Assembly: GCF_026240015.1 (NCBI RefSeq)
Contig: NZ_JAPIUX010000002.1
Coordinates: 1-64,000, forward strand
Length of the DNA: 64,000 bases
Direction: 5' to 3'
Source: Acetobacter farinalis
Lineage (GTDB): Bacteria; Pseudomonadota; Alphaproteobacteria; Acetobacterales; Acetobacteraceae
Position 1 is the stretch's first letter; each line of letters begins with the position of its first letter. Positions 25,586 through 36,723 of this stretch are shown here, piece after piece. A program made the position numbers and the translations under genes. The notes beneath the pieces are model-generated. The model had not been told where the DNA came from. It ran no database searches and saw only the letters and a program-made list of their open reading frames with translations.

Positions 25586-26845
25586 CTACCCGATTTTGAC
25601 CAGAACATGGTGCTTTTTGCCAGAAGAGAGGCGAATGGCCCCTTCCACCATGTCTTTTTCAGAAATCACGCAGTTTTCATCCTGCACCACGGCATTGTTC
25701 ACACGGGCACCGCCCCCGCGCACCAGCCGACGGGCCTCTCCGTTGGTTTTGACCAGACCGGCTTCCACAAACAGGCGGAACACCGGCACACCCTCCGCCA
25801 GCAGGGCCTGCGGCACGATGTGCACAGGCAGATCCGCCGCGGCAACCCGGCCTTCCTCAAACGTCTGGCGGGCCGCTTCCGCCGCCGCCTGAGCCAGATC
25901 CCGACCGTGGCACAGCGCTGTGGCTTCCGTTGCCAGAATTTTCTTGGCTTCGTTGATCTCAGCCCCCTGCAAGGCTTCCAGCCGGGCGCATTCTTCCAGA
26001 GAGAGGTCTGTAAACAGGCGCAGAAAGCGGCCGACATCGGCATCTTCCGTGTTCCGCCAGAACTGCCAGTAATCAAACACCGGCAGCCGCGCTTCAGAAA
26101 GCCAGACAGCGCCATTGGCGGTCTTGCCCATCTTGGCGCCGGAAGACGTGGTGAGCAGCGGCGTGGTCAGGCCCATCACGCTTTTCTGCTCCGTGCGGCG
26201 CACCAGATCCACACCGGAGACGATATTGCCCCACTGGTCAGACCCGCCAAGCTGAAGTGTCACCCCGTGGCGGCGGTTCAACTCCCGGAAGTCATAGGAC
26301 TGAAGAATGGAGTAATTGAACTCCAGAAAAGTCAGACCCTGCTCACGGTCCAGACGGTTCTTGACGGACTCAAAGGAAAGCATGCGGTTGATGGAAAAAT
26401 GCACCCCCACATCCCGCAGCAGATCAATATAGGCCAGCTTGTCCAGCCAGTCGGCATTGTTGACAAGAATGGCTTCTGATGTGCCCTCACCAAAGGTCAG
26501 GAACTGGCGCAGGCATCCTTCAATACCGGCCAGATTGGTGCGGATGGTCTCTTCCGTCATCAGCCGCCGGGCTTCCTCACGGAAAGACGGATCCCCAATT
26601 CTGGCTGTGCCACCGCCCACCAGAGCCACAGGCCGGTGCCCGTGCTTCTGCAGCAGCCGCAGCATCATGATCTGGATCAGGCTGCCCACATGCAGGCTGT
26701 CTGCCGTGGGGTCAAACCCGATATAGGCCGCTACAGAACCCTTCGCCATTGCCTCATCCAGTGCAACGGGGTCCGTGCACTGGAAAATGAAGCCACGCGC
26801 GGCGGCTTCCTGCATGAAGGAACTCTGAAACCCGTTTTCGACCAT
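25586..26845 (-). CDS. tyrS: Tyrosyl-tRNA synthetase
   Basis: A class Ic aminoacyl-tRNA synthetase, tyrosine-specific. The start at 26845 (MVENGFQSSF) gives 419 residues, the usual size. HIGH-type motif HVGS at residues 52-55, KMSKS-type motif KMGKT at about 240, and a C-terminal S4 domain (FRLFVEAGLVKTNGEARRLVRGGGARVNN). It precedes the lipoprotein gene on the same strand, 42 nt apart, but that gene has its own strong ribosome site. Confidence 0.97.
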   Translation of the reverse strand: MVENGFQSSFMQEAAARGFIFQCTDPVALDEAMAKGSVAAYIGFDPTADSLHVGSLIQIMMLRLLQKHGHRPVALVGGGTARIGDPSFREEARRLMTEETIRTNLAGIEGCLRQFLTFGEGTSEAILVNNADWLDKLAYIDLLRDVGVHFSINRMLSFESVKNRLDREQGLTFLEFNYSILQSYDFRELNRRHGVTLQLGGSDQWGNIVSGVDLVRRTEQKSVMGLTTPLLTTSSGAKMGKTANGAVWLSEARLPVFDYWQFWRNTEDADVGRFLRLFTDLSLEECARLEALQGAEINEAKKILATEATALCHGRDLAQAAAEAARQTFEEGRVAAADLPVHIVPQALLAEGVPVFRLFVEAGLVKTNGEARRLVRGGGARVNNAVVQDENCVISEKDMVEGAIRLSSGKKHHVLVKIG

Positions 26846-27010
26846 TCTCTTTAATTCCTGTTTACGCCTCTGCCTGCCGCTGGAAAAGGCTGCCCGGCCC
26901 ACGCTCTAGCATGAGCGCAGGCCCGGCAGAACCTCTGCCCGCCCCTGTGCTGGCACCTGATATGAACTTGCTCTGGAGCTGTGCCCGCTACCGTGGCGAC
27001 CCTGACGGTG

Positions 27011-28468
27011 TCAGGCCGTGCCGCCCACCGTCAGGCCTGTCATTTTCAGGGTGGGCTGCCCCACCCCAACGGGCACGCCCTGCCCCGCCTTGCCGCAGGT
27101 GCCAATCCCCGGATCAAGCTCCATATCCTTCCCGATCATGGAAACGTGCTGCATGGCCTCCGCCCCATTGCCAATCAACGTGGCTCCTTTAACGGGTGCT
27201 GTAATCCTGCCGTCTTCCACCAAATAGGCTTCGGAGGCGGAGAACACGAACTTGCCGGAGGTGATATCCACCTGCCCGCCGCCAAAATGCACGGCATACA
27301 GGCCACGCTTCATGGAGCTGATCATCTCCTCCGTGGAGGCCTCACCGGGCAGCATGAGCGTATTGGTCATGCGCGGGAGCGGCATATGCGCATAGGACTG
27401 GCGGCGGCCATTGCCCGTTGGGGCCACGCCCATCAGGCGGGCGTTCAGGCGGTCCTGCAGGTAGCCTTTCAGGATTCCATCCTCAATCAGCGTGGTGCGG
27501 CCTGTGGGGGTGCCTTCATCATCAATGGTCAGGCTGCCACGGCGGTCGGGCAGAGAGCCATCATCAATCACCGTCACACCGGGGGCCGCAACGCGCGTGC
27601 CCATCCGTCCGGCAAAAACAGATGTTCCCTTACGGTTGAAATCCCCTTCCAGCCCATGCCCCACCGCTTCATGCAGCAGAATACCGGGCCAGCCCGCCCC
27701 CAGCACGACTTCCATCTCCCCCGCCGGAGCAGGCCGGGCTTCCAGCGCCACCAGAGCCTGCCGCAGGGCTTCCTTCACCGCACCCTGCCAGGTTTCCTCT
27801 TCCAGCAGGCGGTTGATCTCATACCGCCCCCCAAGCCCGTAGCTCCCGCTTTCCCGCCGGCCGTCCTGCTCCACCACAACAGACACATTCAGTCGCACCA
27901 GCGGGCGCAGGTCCGCCACCCGCGCGCCATCGGCACGGATAATCTGCACGGCCTGCCATTCACCGGAAAGAGACGCCATGACCTGCACCACACGGCGGTC
28001 CTGCCCACGGGCAAACGCGTCAATCCGGGTCAACAGGCCGGAGCGAGCGGCAAAATCTGTCTCCCCCAGCGGGTTGGCATCCGTATACAGCCGCAGGTTG
28101 GTGGAGCGGGGAGCCTCCGCCATCGTGCCGGACCGCCCGCCGCGCACAGCACTGACCGCATCTCCCGCCCGCGCCAGAGCAGAGCGGCTCAGATCATCCG
28201 AATGGGCAAACCCGGTTTCTTCCCCCAGCACCGCCCGCAGGCCGAACCCGCTGGTGGTGTCAAAGGAGGCGGAGCGGATCACACCATCATCCAGCGCAAT
28301 CCCTTCGCTCTCCCGGTATTCCAGAAACAGTTCACCATCATCCATGCCGTCCAGCGCCTTGCGGGTCAGGGCTTCCGCATCCGCGCGATCCAGCAGGGCA
28401 CCGGGTCTTTCAAAAAACATCTGGTCTGTGACCGCCAGAGCGCCAGGGCTTGAAGGAATGGATGACAT
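27011..28468 (-). CDS. tldD: Metalloprotease TldD
   Basis: Half of the TldD/TldE zinc protease that trims small unfolded peptides and modified microcins. The metal motif HEAVGH (HExxxH) is at residues 266-271, followed by GLEGDFNRKGTSVFAG. The start at 28468 has AGGAG 9 nt upstream and gives 485 residues, full length. The partner TldE/PmbA is not in the window. Divergent from the trehalase gene. Confidence 0.96.
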   Translation of the reverse strand: MSSIPSSPGALAVTDQMFFERPGALLDRADAEALTRKALDGMDDGELFLEYRESEGIALDDGVIRSASFDTTSGFGLRAVLGEETGFAHSDDLSRSALARAGDAVSAVRGGRSGTMAEAPRSTNLRLYTDANPLGETDFAARSGLLTRIDAFARGQDRRVVQVMASLSGEWQAVQIIRADGARVADLRPLVRLNVSVVVEQDGRRESGSYGLGGRYEINRLLEEETWQGAVKEALRQALVALEARPAPAGEMEVVLGAGWPGILLHEAVGHGLEGDFNRKGTSVFAGRMGTRVAAPGVTVIDDGSLPDRRGSLTIDDEGTPTGRTTLIEDGILKGYLQDRLNARLMGVAPTGNGRRQSYAHMPLPRMTNTLMLPGEASTEEMISSMKRGLYAVHFGGGQVDITSGKFVFSASEAYLVEDGRITAPVKGATLIGNGAEAMQHVSMIGKDMELDPGIGTCGKAGQGVPVGVGQPTLKMTGLTVGGTA

Positions 28469-28696
28469 GGACAAAACTCCTGACAGGACTACGGCTCCGG
28501 GTAGCGGGTTCTCCCGGCAGAGCGGACAGAGCATAAACAGTTAAGTGTTGCCACAAAACCCGCAAGAGGTTTCATCGTTTCTGTTTGATGACGGGAGACG
28601 GGGCCTGAGCCTGTTCAGCGCCTGTGACAGGCTGGATGCCTCGGCCTTTCTCCCCGGCGCGCCCCGCACTCCGCCGCAGCCAGACGAAAGACAGTT

Positions 28697-30994
<2,298 letters not shown>

Positions 30995-31026
30995 AGCCTG
31001 TAGGGGGAGAGATTGCGGCCCCGGTC

Positions 31027-31052
31027 ACTCCGGAGGCGCTGCTCTCCGGAGT
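31027..31052. terminator. 9-bp inverted repeat between convergent treA and phosphatase genes
   Basis: ACTCCGGAG (31027-31035) and CTCCGGAGT (31044-31052) form a perfect stem with an 8-nt loop, in the 73-nt gap between two convergent genes. There is no T tract on either side; a bidirectional terminator is likely by position. Confidence 0.55.
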
Positions 31053-31067
31053 CTGAAAGCTGGTGCC

Positions 31068-31763
31068 TCAGATGCCGGGAAGCTCGTTCACCGTGACAAC
31101 GCGCCAGCCCACATCCAGCCGTTCCAGAATAGTGAGAGACAGGTTCTGGATGGAGAAATGCAGGGCAGTTTCCGGGTGAACCCGCAGGGCATGCGCCAAA
31201 GCCGCCCGGATGGCTCCGCCATGGCTGACAGCCACAATATCCTGCCCCGCATACGCCTCCGCAAGGCGGTCCAGCGCCACACCAACACGCCCGCACACAT
31301 CCAGCATACTCTCCCCACCGGGGGGGCATTCCGTTGCCGAGACAGACCAGAACGGATGCGGGGCCAGACGCAGATGCTGCGACAGGTCACGATGCGGCAG
31401 GTTATGCCAGTCCCCCAGATTCTGTTCGATCAGGGCTGGTTCCACATCCATGCTCACAGGCCCGTAGCCTGCGTCCTGAATGGCCTGTGCCGTGCGCCGC
31501 GTGCGGGAAAGCGGGCTGACAAGCCACCGGGCCTGCTTGGGCAGGCGTGCCGCAAGCGCTTCATACATCGGGCGCTGGGCAATCAGGCTATCCGGGCAAA
31601 GCGGCACATCCAGCGCCCCATACAGGCGCAGGCGCGCATTCTGTTCCACCAGCGCGTGGCGGATCAGCCAGAACCGCGTAATACCGGGCGCCAACTGTGG
31701 GGTATCAAGAAAATTACCCTGATTTGCGTGCTGGACGGCGGGGGATGAGAAGGTAATCGTCAT
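31068..31763 (-). CDS. Histidine phosphatase superfamily protein
   Basis: Phosphohistidine phosphatase/phosphoglycerate-mutase fold. The catalytic RH-x motif is LIRHALVEQN (about residues 33-42), with an alanine where many members have G. The second histidine is in VAVSHGGAIRAAL, and a GESMLDVCGRV segment supplies the glutamate. 231 residues. An N-terminal extension of about 28 residues precedes the core. It follows the unrecognised PLP-fold protein by 16 nt on the same strand, so the two probably work on one pathway, with this enzyme removing a phosphate from a small metabolite. Its substrate is unknown. Confidence 0.88.
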   Translation of the reverse strand: MTITFSSPAVQHANQGNFLDTPQLAPGITRFWLIRHALVEQNARLRLYGALDVPLCPDSLIAQRPMYEALAARLPKQARWLVSPLSRTRRTAQAIQDAGYGPVSMDVEPALIEQNLGDWHNLPHRDLSQHLRLAPHPFWSVSATECPPGGESMLDVCGRVGVALDRLAEAYAGQDIVAVSHGGAIRAALAHALRVHPETALHFSIQNLSLTILERLDVGWRVVTVNELPGI

Positions 31764-31779
31764 GGGCTATTTTGTGCTG

Positions 31780-33951
31780 TCAGGAACCGCCCAACGCAAG
31801 AGCGGAAATGGCACGCCTGACCACATCTGGCCTTTTCGGCTCCGGACCCGACCCCTGTGACCAGAGAGACTCGTCCCCGCCCTCTTCAAAGGCCCCACAC
31901 GGAGCATAAGACGGCAGCGGGTCAGCCTGAGCGATAGCGTCCCAATGAGCCAGAATCAGGCTGATCTTCTCCAGAACCCTGAGAGCATCCTGAATTTCGC
32001 GCGACATGCGGGCCGTGGCATCCAGCCCTTCATGAGACGGTTCCCCTGAGACAAGCCGTGCTCCGGCAGAGATTCTGAGCGCACCCGCCACCCCTCCGGC
32101 GGCCTCCCGGCAGGGAACGGAAACGGGCTGGCCGATATGGCAAAGCAGTGCGGCAAGAGCTTTCCTGTTCTGTGGGACATAGGGCGAAACATCCGCATTC
32201 AGCCACTGATAGAGCTTTCGACATCGCGCCAGATCCAGCGGCACCATGCCCGCACGCCCTTCCGGAGCGCGCACCAGAAAAGAAAGAATGGTCTGCTGGC
32301 GGTCCCAATCCTCCGGAAGCACCACACGCTGCGGAGCAGGCTGCGGGAGAAACTGAAGGTCAGCATTCTCCTCAATCCCCTGCGTGACAGCCGCCAGAAA
32401 GCGGTTCAGCCGTTCTGCGACGAGTCTCGGGGGAATTGCGCCAAGGGCCGCCATTTCCGCCTGCGCCGCCCGCCAGCGCAGCAGAAGACCATGATTAAAC
32501 CCTGCGGCAAGCCCCCGGCACGCCAGACTGGCAGGCCATTCACACTGATTGGCATAGGCAGCAAGCCCCTCCGGCAATGCGCCCTGATCCAGCCGCTTTT
32601 TCCAGCATTCCGGCAGCAGCAGCGCCCCGCAGAACGGAGGCCCCGTGAAAAACTTGGAGCCTGTCACCATCACGGCCCAGCCGTGGGCCAGATAAGCCTG
32701 AACCCGTTCTGGCATGACCCGCGCCTGACAGGCATCCACCACCACATCCACCTGCCCGGGATACGCAGCACATAATGTGGCAAGAGCATCCAGATCAGGT
32801 GCCAGCAAACCGGTTTTGGACAGATCCAGCACATGCAGCAGAACACGCCGCCCCTGCGCCAGCTCTGTCCTGATGTATTCCGCGCAGGCGGCCATCACCT
32901 CGGCATCTGGCAACAGGCGGCCATGCTCGTCCCGCAAGGGGAGAGTCAGGCAGCGCGTATCATCGGGGAATCCTGCCACCAGATCCCCCTTGCAGACTGA
33001 CGCGCCAAGGGCTGTTTCCTGAGCAAAATGCCGACCATGAGACGCCAGCGGAACACCACTGCCGGTTTCTTCCGGGGCTGTCAGCACCGTTGTCACCGGT
33101 TGCCCCTGAAGGATGGAGAGGGCCAGCACCCCCAGTGCGCAATCTGTCCCGGAGGACGCAAGCACCACATGGTCCGGCCCCAGCAGCCCATACCAGCTGG
33201 CCAGAAAACCCCGAACTTCAAGGGCCAGATCCTGCAACATCTGCGGTGCGCGCCCCTCCACCACAGCCCGGGCCAGCGCAATACGCGCCATCTCGCCCCC
33301 CCCAAAACCCCGCTCAGACAGGGACGACGCGGTTGAGGACGCAAACGTTACCGCCCAGGGGCGCGGGCGGTGCGAACACCCGTAATGATTCAGGCCAGTC
33401 CGCGCATCAATCGTCAGCCGGGCATCACCCCCTTCGGCCATCAAGGCCTCAACCGGGCCAATAAGGGGCCATGCCTGAACAAGCCACATATGTACATCAG
33501 CCCATAGTGCCTCATCAGCACGGCCATCCAGAACAGTGAGCAAGGGCCGCAGCACCGCAAAAAGCTGGGGCAGATCCTCTCTCGCTGGTGGCGTGCGGCT
33601 GGCGCATGCCCGGACCCATGCCTCCGGAGCAGGGAGGCCTGCCGGTGCATCCAGCATCCAGAACCGGGCGGCTGTTCTGGCCGCAGAGAAAGAAATTTTA
33701 ACCGCCTGCGCCAGATCCGGTGTTTCGTGGCCGGACAGGACGGCCAGTTCCAGTGCATGGCGCAGGTGGAACGCCACAACCCGCCGCTCCCCCAGACAGG
33801 GCGCACCCAGCACGATCTGCCCGCCCCCCCTGACATGAAACGGATGGGCCACGGAGGGGTCCAGCACAATCCGGCATTCAGCCGCCAGCAGGCGCAGTTC
33901 CGGGCGGTCCAGCACGTGCAGCAGGGTTTCCGTCAGGTTTCTGGCAAACAT
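31780..33951 (-). CDS. Unrecognised 723-residue protein with a fold-type-I PLP (aminotransferase class V-like) core
   Basis: I do not recognise the family as a whole. The middle (about residues 185-560) reads like a class V PLP enzyme: SSGTDCALG at 267-275 (phosphate/ring-binding region), D406 in VVVDACQAR (pyridine-nitrogen aspartate), and TGSKFFTGPPFCGALLLP with K433 as the likely Schiff-base lysine. Near residue 660, GALRISAGARLV resembles the small-domain C terminus of class V enzymes. The first 180 residues are a separate, mostly helical region of unknown nature, and about 60 acidic/helical residues close the protein. Twice the size of a cysteine desulfurase. Co-oriented with a histidine phosphatase 16 nt downstream and divergent from the dTDP-rhamnose cluster. 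Activity unknown. Confidence 0.7.
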   Translation of the reverse strand: MFARNLTETLLHVLDRPELRLLAAECRIVLDPSVAHPFHVRGGGQIVLGAPCLGERRVVAFHLRHALELAVLSGHETPDLAQAVKISFSAARTAARFWMLDAPAGLPAPEAWVRACASRTPPAREDLPQLFAVLRPLLTVLDGRADEALWADVHMWLVQAWPLIGPVEALMAEGGDARLTIDARTGLNHYGCSHRPRPWAVTFASSTASSLSERGFGGGEMARIALARAVVEGRAPQMLQDLALEVRGFLASWYGLLGPDHVVLASSGTDCALGVLALSILQGQPVTTVLTAPEETGSGVPLASHGRHFAQETALGASVCKGDLVAGFPDDTRCLTLPLRDEHGRLLPDAEVMAACAEYIRTELAQGRRVLLHVLDLSKTGLLAPDLDALATLCAAYPGQVDVVVDACQARVMPERVQAYLAHGWAVMVTGSKFFTGPPFCGALLLPECWKKRLDQGALPEGLAAYANQCEWPASLACRGLAAGFNHGLLLRWRAAQAEMAALGAIPPRLVAERLNRFLAAVTQGIEENADLQFLPQPAPQRVVLPEDWDRQQTILSFLVRAPEGRAGMVPLDLARCRKLYQWLNADVSPYVPQNRKALAALLCHIGQPVSVPCREAAGGVAGALRISAGARLVSGEPSHEGLDATARMSREIQDALRVLEKISLILAHWDAIAQADPLPSYAPCGAFEEGGDESLWSQGSGPEPKRPDVVRRAISALALGGS

Positions 33952-34057
33952 TTTTCCACTTTCAACGTCCTGACACCCACCGTTGCAACCTGCCTATACT
34001 CTCCGCTTTTCATACAACCGACCTCAAGAAAACCGCAAATTTGTCAAGATTGCTGGT

Positions 34058-34071
34058 GAAGAGTGCTCTTC
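34058..34071. repeat. Palindrome GAAGAG-TG-CTCTTC in the rmlB leader
   Basis: A perfect 6-2-6 palindrome 64-77 nt before the rmlB start, between the divergent PLP-protein gene and the rhamnose cluster. A possible operator. Confidence 0.45.
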
Positions 34072-34134
34072 TGGGCTATGCCCGAAGACTGGAGATTTTG
34101 ATCGTTTGTTTTGACCCAGAAGAACGGGATATCA

Positions 34135-35193
34135 ATGCGTATCTTATTAACAGGCGGGTGCGGATTTATTGGATCTGCTGTGATTCGCCATATTATTCGG
34201 GACACGACCCATTCTGTCCTGAACGTTGATTGCATGACCTATGCGGCTTCGGAAGAAACCGTGGAAAATGCCGCTGAAAGCGGGCGTTATGAATTCGCCC
34301 GGGCGAATATTGTCAATGGGACCGAGTTGAGCCGCCTGTTTGAAACGTTCCGCCCGCAGGCCGTCATGCATCTGGCGGCAGAAAGCCACGTCGATCGCTC
34401 CATTGACGGCCCCGGCGTGTTTATCCAGACCAATGTGGTGGGCACCTATTCCCTGTTGGAAGCCGCACGCAAATACTGGCTGACACTGGACAAGGCTGAG
34501 CGCGAAACCTTCCGCTTCCACCATATTTCCACAGATGAAGTCTTCGGTGCGCTGGAACCCAACGATCCACCCTTTACCGAGACCACCCCTTACGACCCCC
34601 GCAGCCCGTATTCCGCCAGCAAGGCCTCTTCTGATCATCTGGTCCGGGCCTGGCACCACACCTATGGCCTGCCCACGTTCGTGACCAATACCACGAACAA
34701 TTACGGCATCTGGCACTTCCCGGAAAAACTGATCCCGCTGATCACCATCAACGCCATCGAAGGCAAGGATCTGCCGGTTTATGGTGATGGCAAAAATGTC
34801 CGCGACTGGCTGTTTGTGGAAGACCACGCCGAAGCACTGGTCAAGGCTGTTGAAAAGGGCGTGCCCGGAGAAACCTACGCCATCGGCGCCCGCCAGCCCC
34901 GCACCAATCTTGAGGTTGTGGAAGCCATCTGCACGGTTCTGGATGAGCTGATACCCGACCCGGCTGGCCCGCGCACACGCCTGATCCGGTTTGTGACAGA
35001 CCGCCCCGGCCACGATTTCCGCTATGAAATTGATCCGTCCCACGCTGAAAAAGCGCTGGACTGGAAAGCAAAGCACACATTTGAAACCGGCATTCGCCGC
35101 ACTGTTCAATGGTATCTTGATAACCGGGAATGGTGGGAAGGTATTCGCGCCCGCCGCTACACAGGCAAACGACTGGGAAGCACAGTAGAATGA
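34135..35193 (+). CDS. rmlB: dTDP-glucose 4,6-dehydratase
   Basis: Second step of dTDP-L-rhamnose synthesis. An NAD-binding Rossmann motif GGCGFIG is at residues 7-13, the SDR catalytic YSASK near residue 160, and the THR-ASP-GLU triad in STDEVFG near 133. The start at 34135 (MRILLTGG) was preferred to an upstream TTG. 352 residues. First gene of a tight cluster rmlB-rmlA-rmlC-rmlD-GT2, matching the order I recall for polABCDE, the Acetobacter pellicle locus. Its stop overlaps the rmlA start as ATGA. Confidence 0.97.
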   Translation: MRILLTGGCGFIGSAVIRHIIRDTTHSVLNVDCMTYAASEETVENAAESGRYEFARANIVNGTELSRLFETFRPQAVMHLAAESHVDRSIDGPGVFIQTNVVGTYSLLEAARKYWLTLDKAERETFRFHHISTDEVFGALEPNDPPFTETTPYDPRSPYSASKASSDHLVRAWHHTYGLPTFVTNTTNNYGIWHFPEKLIPLITINAIEGKDLPVYGDGKNVRDWLFVEDHAEALVKAVEKGVPGETYAIGARQPRTNLEVVEAICTVLDELIPDPAGPRTRLIRFVTDRPGHDFRYEIDPSHAEKALDWKAKHTFETGIRRTVQWYLDNREWWEGIRARRYTGKRLGSTVE

Positions 35194-36101
35194 CTCAAAA
35201 ACCTGCAGTTCATACAGAAATGAAGGGCATTCTGCTGGCTGGCGGCTCAGGCACGCGCCTGTACCCCATGACACTGGCGGCCAGCAAGCAGCTTCTGCCC
35301 GTGTATGACAAGCCGATGATCTATTATCCGCTCTCCACGCTGATGCTGGCGGGAATCCGGGACATCATGATCATCAGCACGCCGGCGGATCTGCCCCAGT
35401 TCAAACGCCTGCTCGGAGATGGGTCCCAGTATGGCGTCCGGTTCGAATATCGCGTTCAGCCTGCGCCGGATGGTATTCCGCAGGCATTCCTGATTGCTGA
35501 AGACTGGCTGGGCAACGCCCCCTGCGCGCTGGCGCTGGGTGATAACCTGATTTTTGCAGACCATCTCAGCACCGCCCTGCAATCCGCCGCCCAGCGCCCG
35601 ACGGGAGCTACTGTTTTCGCGTATCAGGTCCGTGACCCTGAGCGGTATGGCGTTGTCTCTTTTGACGAAACCGGTCGTGCCCTGAGTATTGTCGAGAAGC
35701 CGACCGAACCCGTTTCAAACTGGGCCGTTACGGGTTTGTATTTTTATGACAATCGCGTTCTCGACTTTGCAAAGCAGGTCAAACCCTCCGCCCGTGGTGA
35801 GCTGGAAATTACCGACCTCAATCGCTTCTATCTGGAAGAAGGCTCCCTGCAGGTTGACCGTCTGGGCCGTGGCTGCGCCTGGCTGGATGCAGGAATCCCC
35901 GACAGTCTGATGGAAGCTGCCCAGTTCGTGCACACCATTCAGGCGCGTCAGGGCATGCTGGTGGGCTCTCCGGCAGAAGTGGCGTTCCGGCTGGGCTTTA
36001 TTGATGCGGACCAGCTCCGCGCACATGCCTCACGCATGGGGAAAACAGAACTGGGGCGCCTCCTGATGCAGGTTGCCAATACGGTTCAGCCCGCACGCTG
36101 A
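35190..36101 (+). CDS. rmlA: Glucose-1-phosphate thymidylyltransferase
   Basis: Makes dTDP-glucose from glucose-1-phosphate and dTTP, the first step to dTDP-rhamnose. Nucleotide-binding loop LLAGGSGTRLYPMT near the N terminus, then KPMIYYPLSTLMLAGI, and the sugar-binding VEKP. The start at 35190 overlaps the rmlB stop; an internal ATG ten codons on (MKGILLAGG) is an alternative. 303 residues, normal. Confidence 0.97.
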   Translation: MTQKPAVHTEMKGILLAGGSGTRLYPMTLAASKQLLPVYDKPMIYYPLSTLMLAGIRDIMIISTPADLPQFKRLLGDGSQYGVRFEYRVQPAPDGIPQAFLIAEDWLGNAPCALALGDNLIFADHLSTALQSAAQRPTGATVFAYQVRDPERYGVVSFDETGRALSIVEKPTEPVSNWAVTGLYFYDNRVLDFAKQVKPSARGELEITDLNRFYLEEGSLQVDRLGRGCAWLDAGIPDSLMEAAQFVHTIQARQGMLVGSPAEVAFRLGFIDADQLRAHASRMGKTELGRLLMQVANTVQPAR

Positions 36102-36150
36102 ACCTCCCTTTTTCTTTTCTCCACCGTTTTGCAGAAGGAGTTTCCCGTTC

Positions 36151-36708
36151 ATGAAAGTCGAACGCCTTGCCATTCAGGACGTGATTCTGCTCACGCCCCC
36201 CCGGTTTCAGGATAATCGCGGATTTTTCTCTGAAACCTACAATGTTGACCGGATGCGGGACGCAGGCCTTACCGAGCCGTTCGTGCAGGACAATCAGAGT
36301 CTGTCCCGCCAGAAGGGCGTGATCCGTGGCCTGCATTGCCAGCTTGCGCCCTACGCACAGGGCAAGCTGGTGCGATGCACCAAGGGAGCCATCTGGGATG
36401 TGGCCGTGGATGCCCGTACAGGCTCCCCGACCTATGGAAAGTGGGTTGCGGCTGAACTTTCTGAAGAAAACTGGTCCCAGCTCTGGATTCCGCCGGGGTT
36501 CCTGCATGGGTTCTGCACCCTGACAGAAGATGCGGAAGTGCAGTACAAATGCACCGGCCTGTATAACAAAGCCTCTGAGCGGGCTGTTATCTGGAACAGC
36601 AAAGATCTGGCCATTGACTGGCCCATTAAAGCCGAAGACGCCGTTCTTTCTGAAAAAGATCTGGAAGCACCGGAGTTTTCCGCCGCAAAAGGCTGGTTTC
36701 ACCTGTAA
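36151..36708 (+). CDS. rmlC: dTDP-4-dehydrorhamnose 3,5-epimerase
   Basis: A cupin-fold epimerase, third step. Conserved DNRGFFSETY near the N terminus, the catalytic-histidine motif RGLHCQ, and WIPPGFLHGF. The start at 36151 has AGAAGGAG 10 nt upstream; the frame is open further upstream but overlaps rmlA. 185 residues. Confidence 0.97.
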   Translation: MKVERLAIQDVILLTPPRFQDNRGFFSETYNVDRMRDAGLTEPFVQDNQSLSRQKGVIRGLHCQLAPYAQGKLVRCTKGAIWDVAVDARTGSPTYGKWVAAELSEENWSQLWIPPGFLHGFCTLTEDAEVQYKCTGLYNKASERAVIWNSKDLAIDWPIKAEDAVLSEKDLEAPEFSAAKGWFHL

Positions 36709-36723
36709 TCTGGAGGGTACCCC

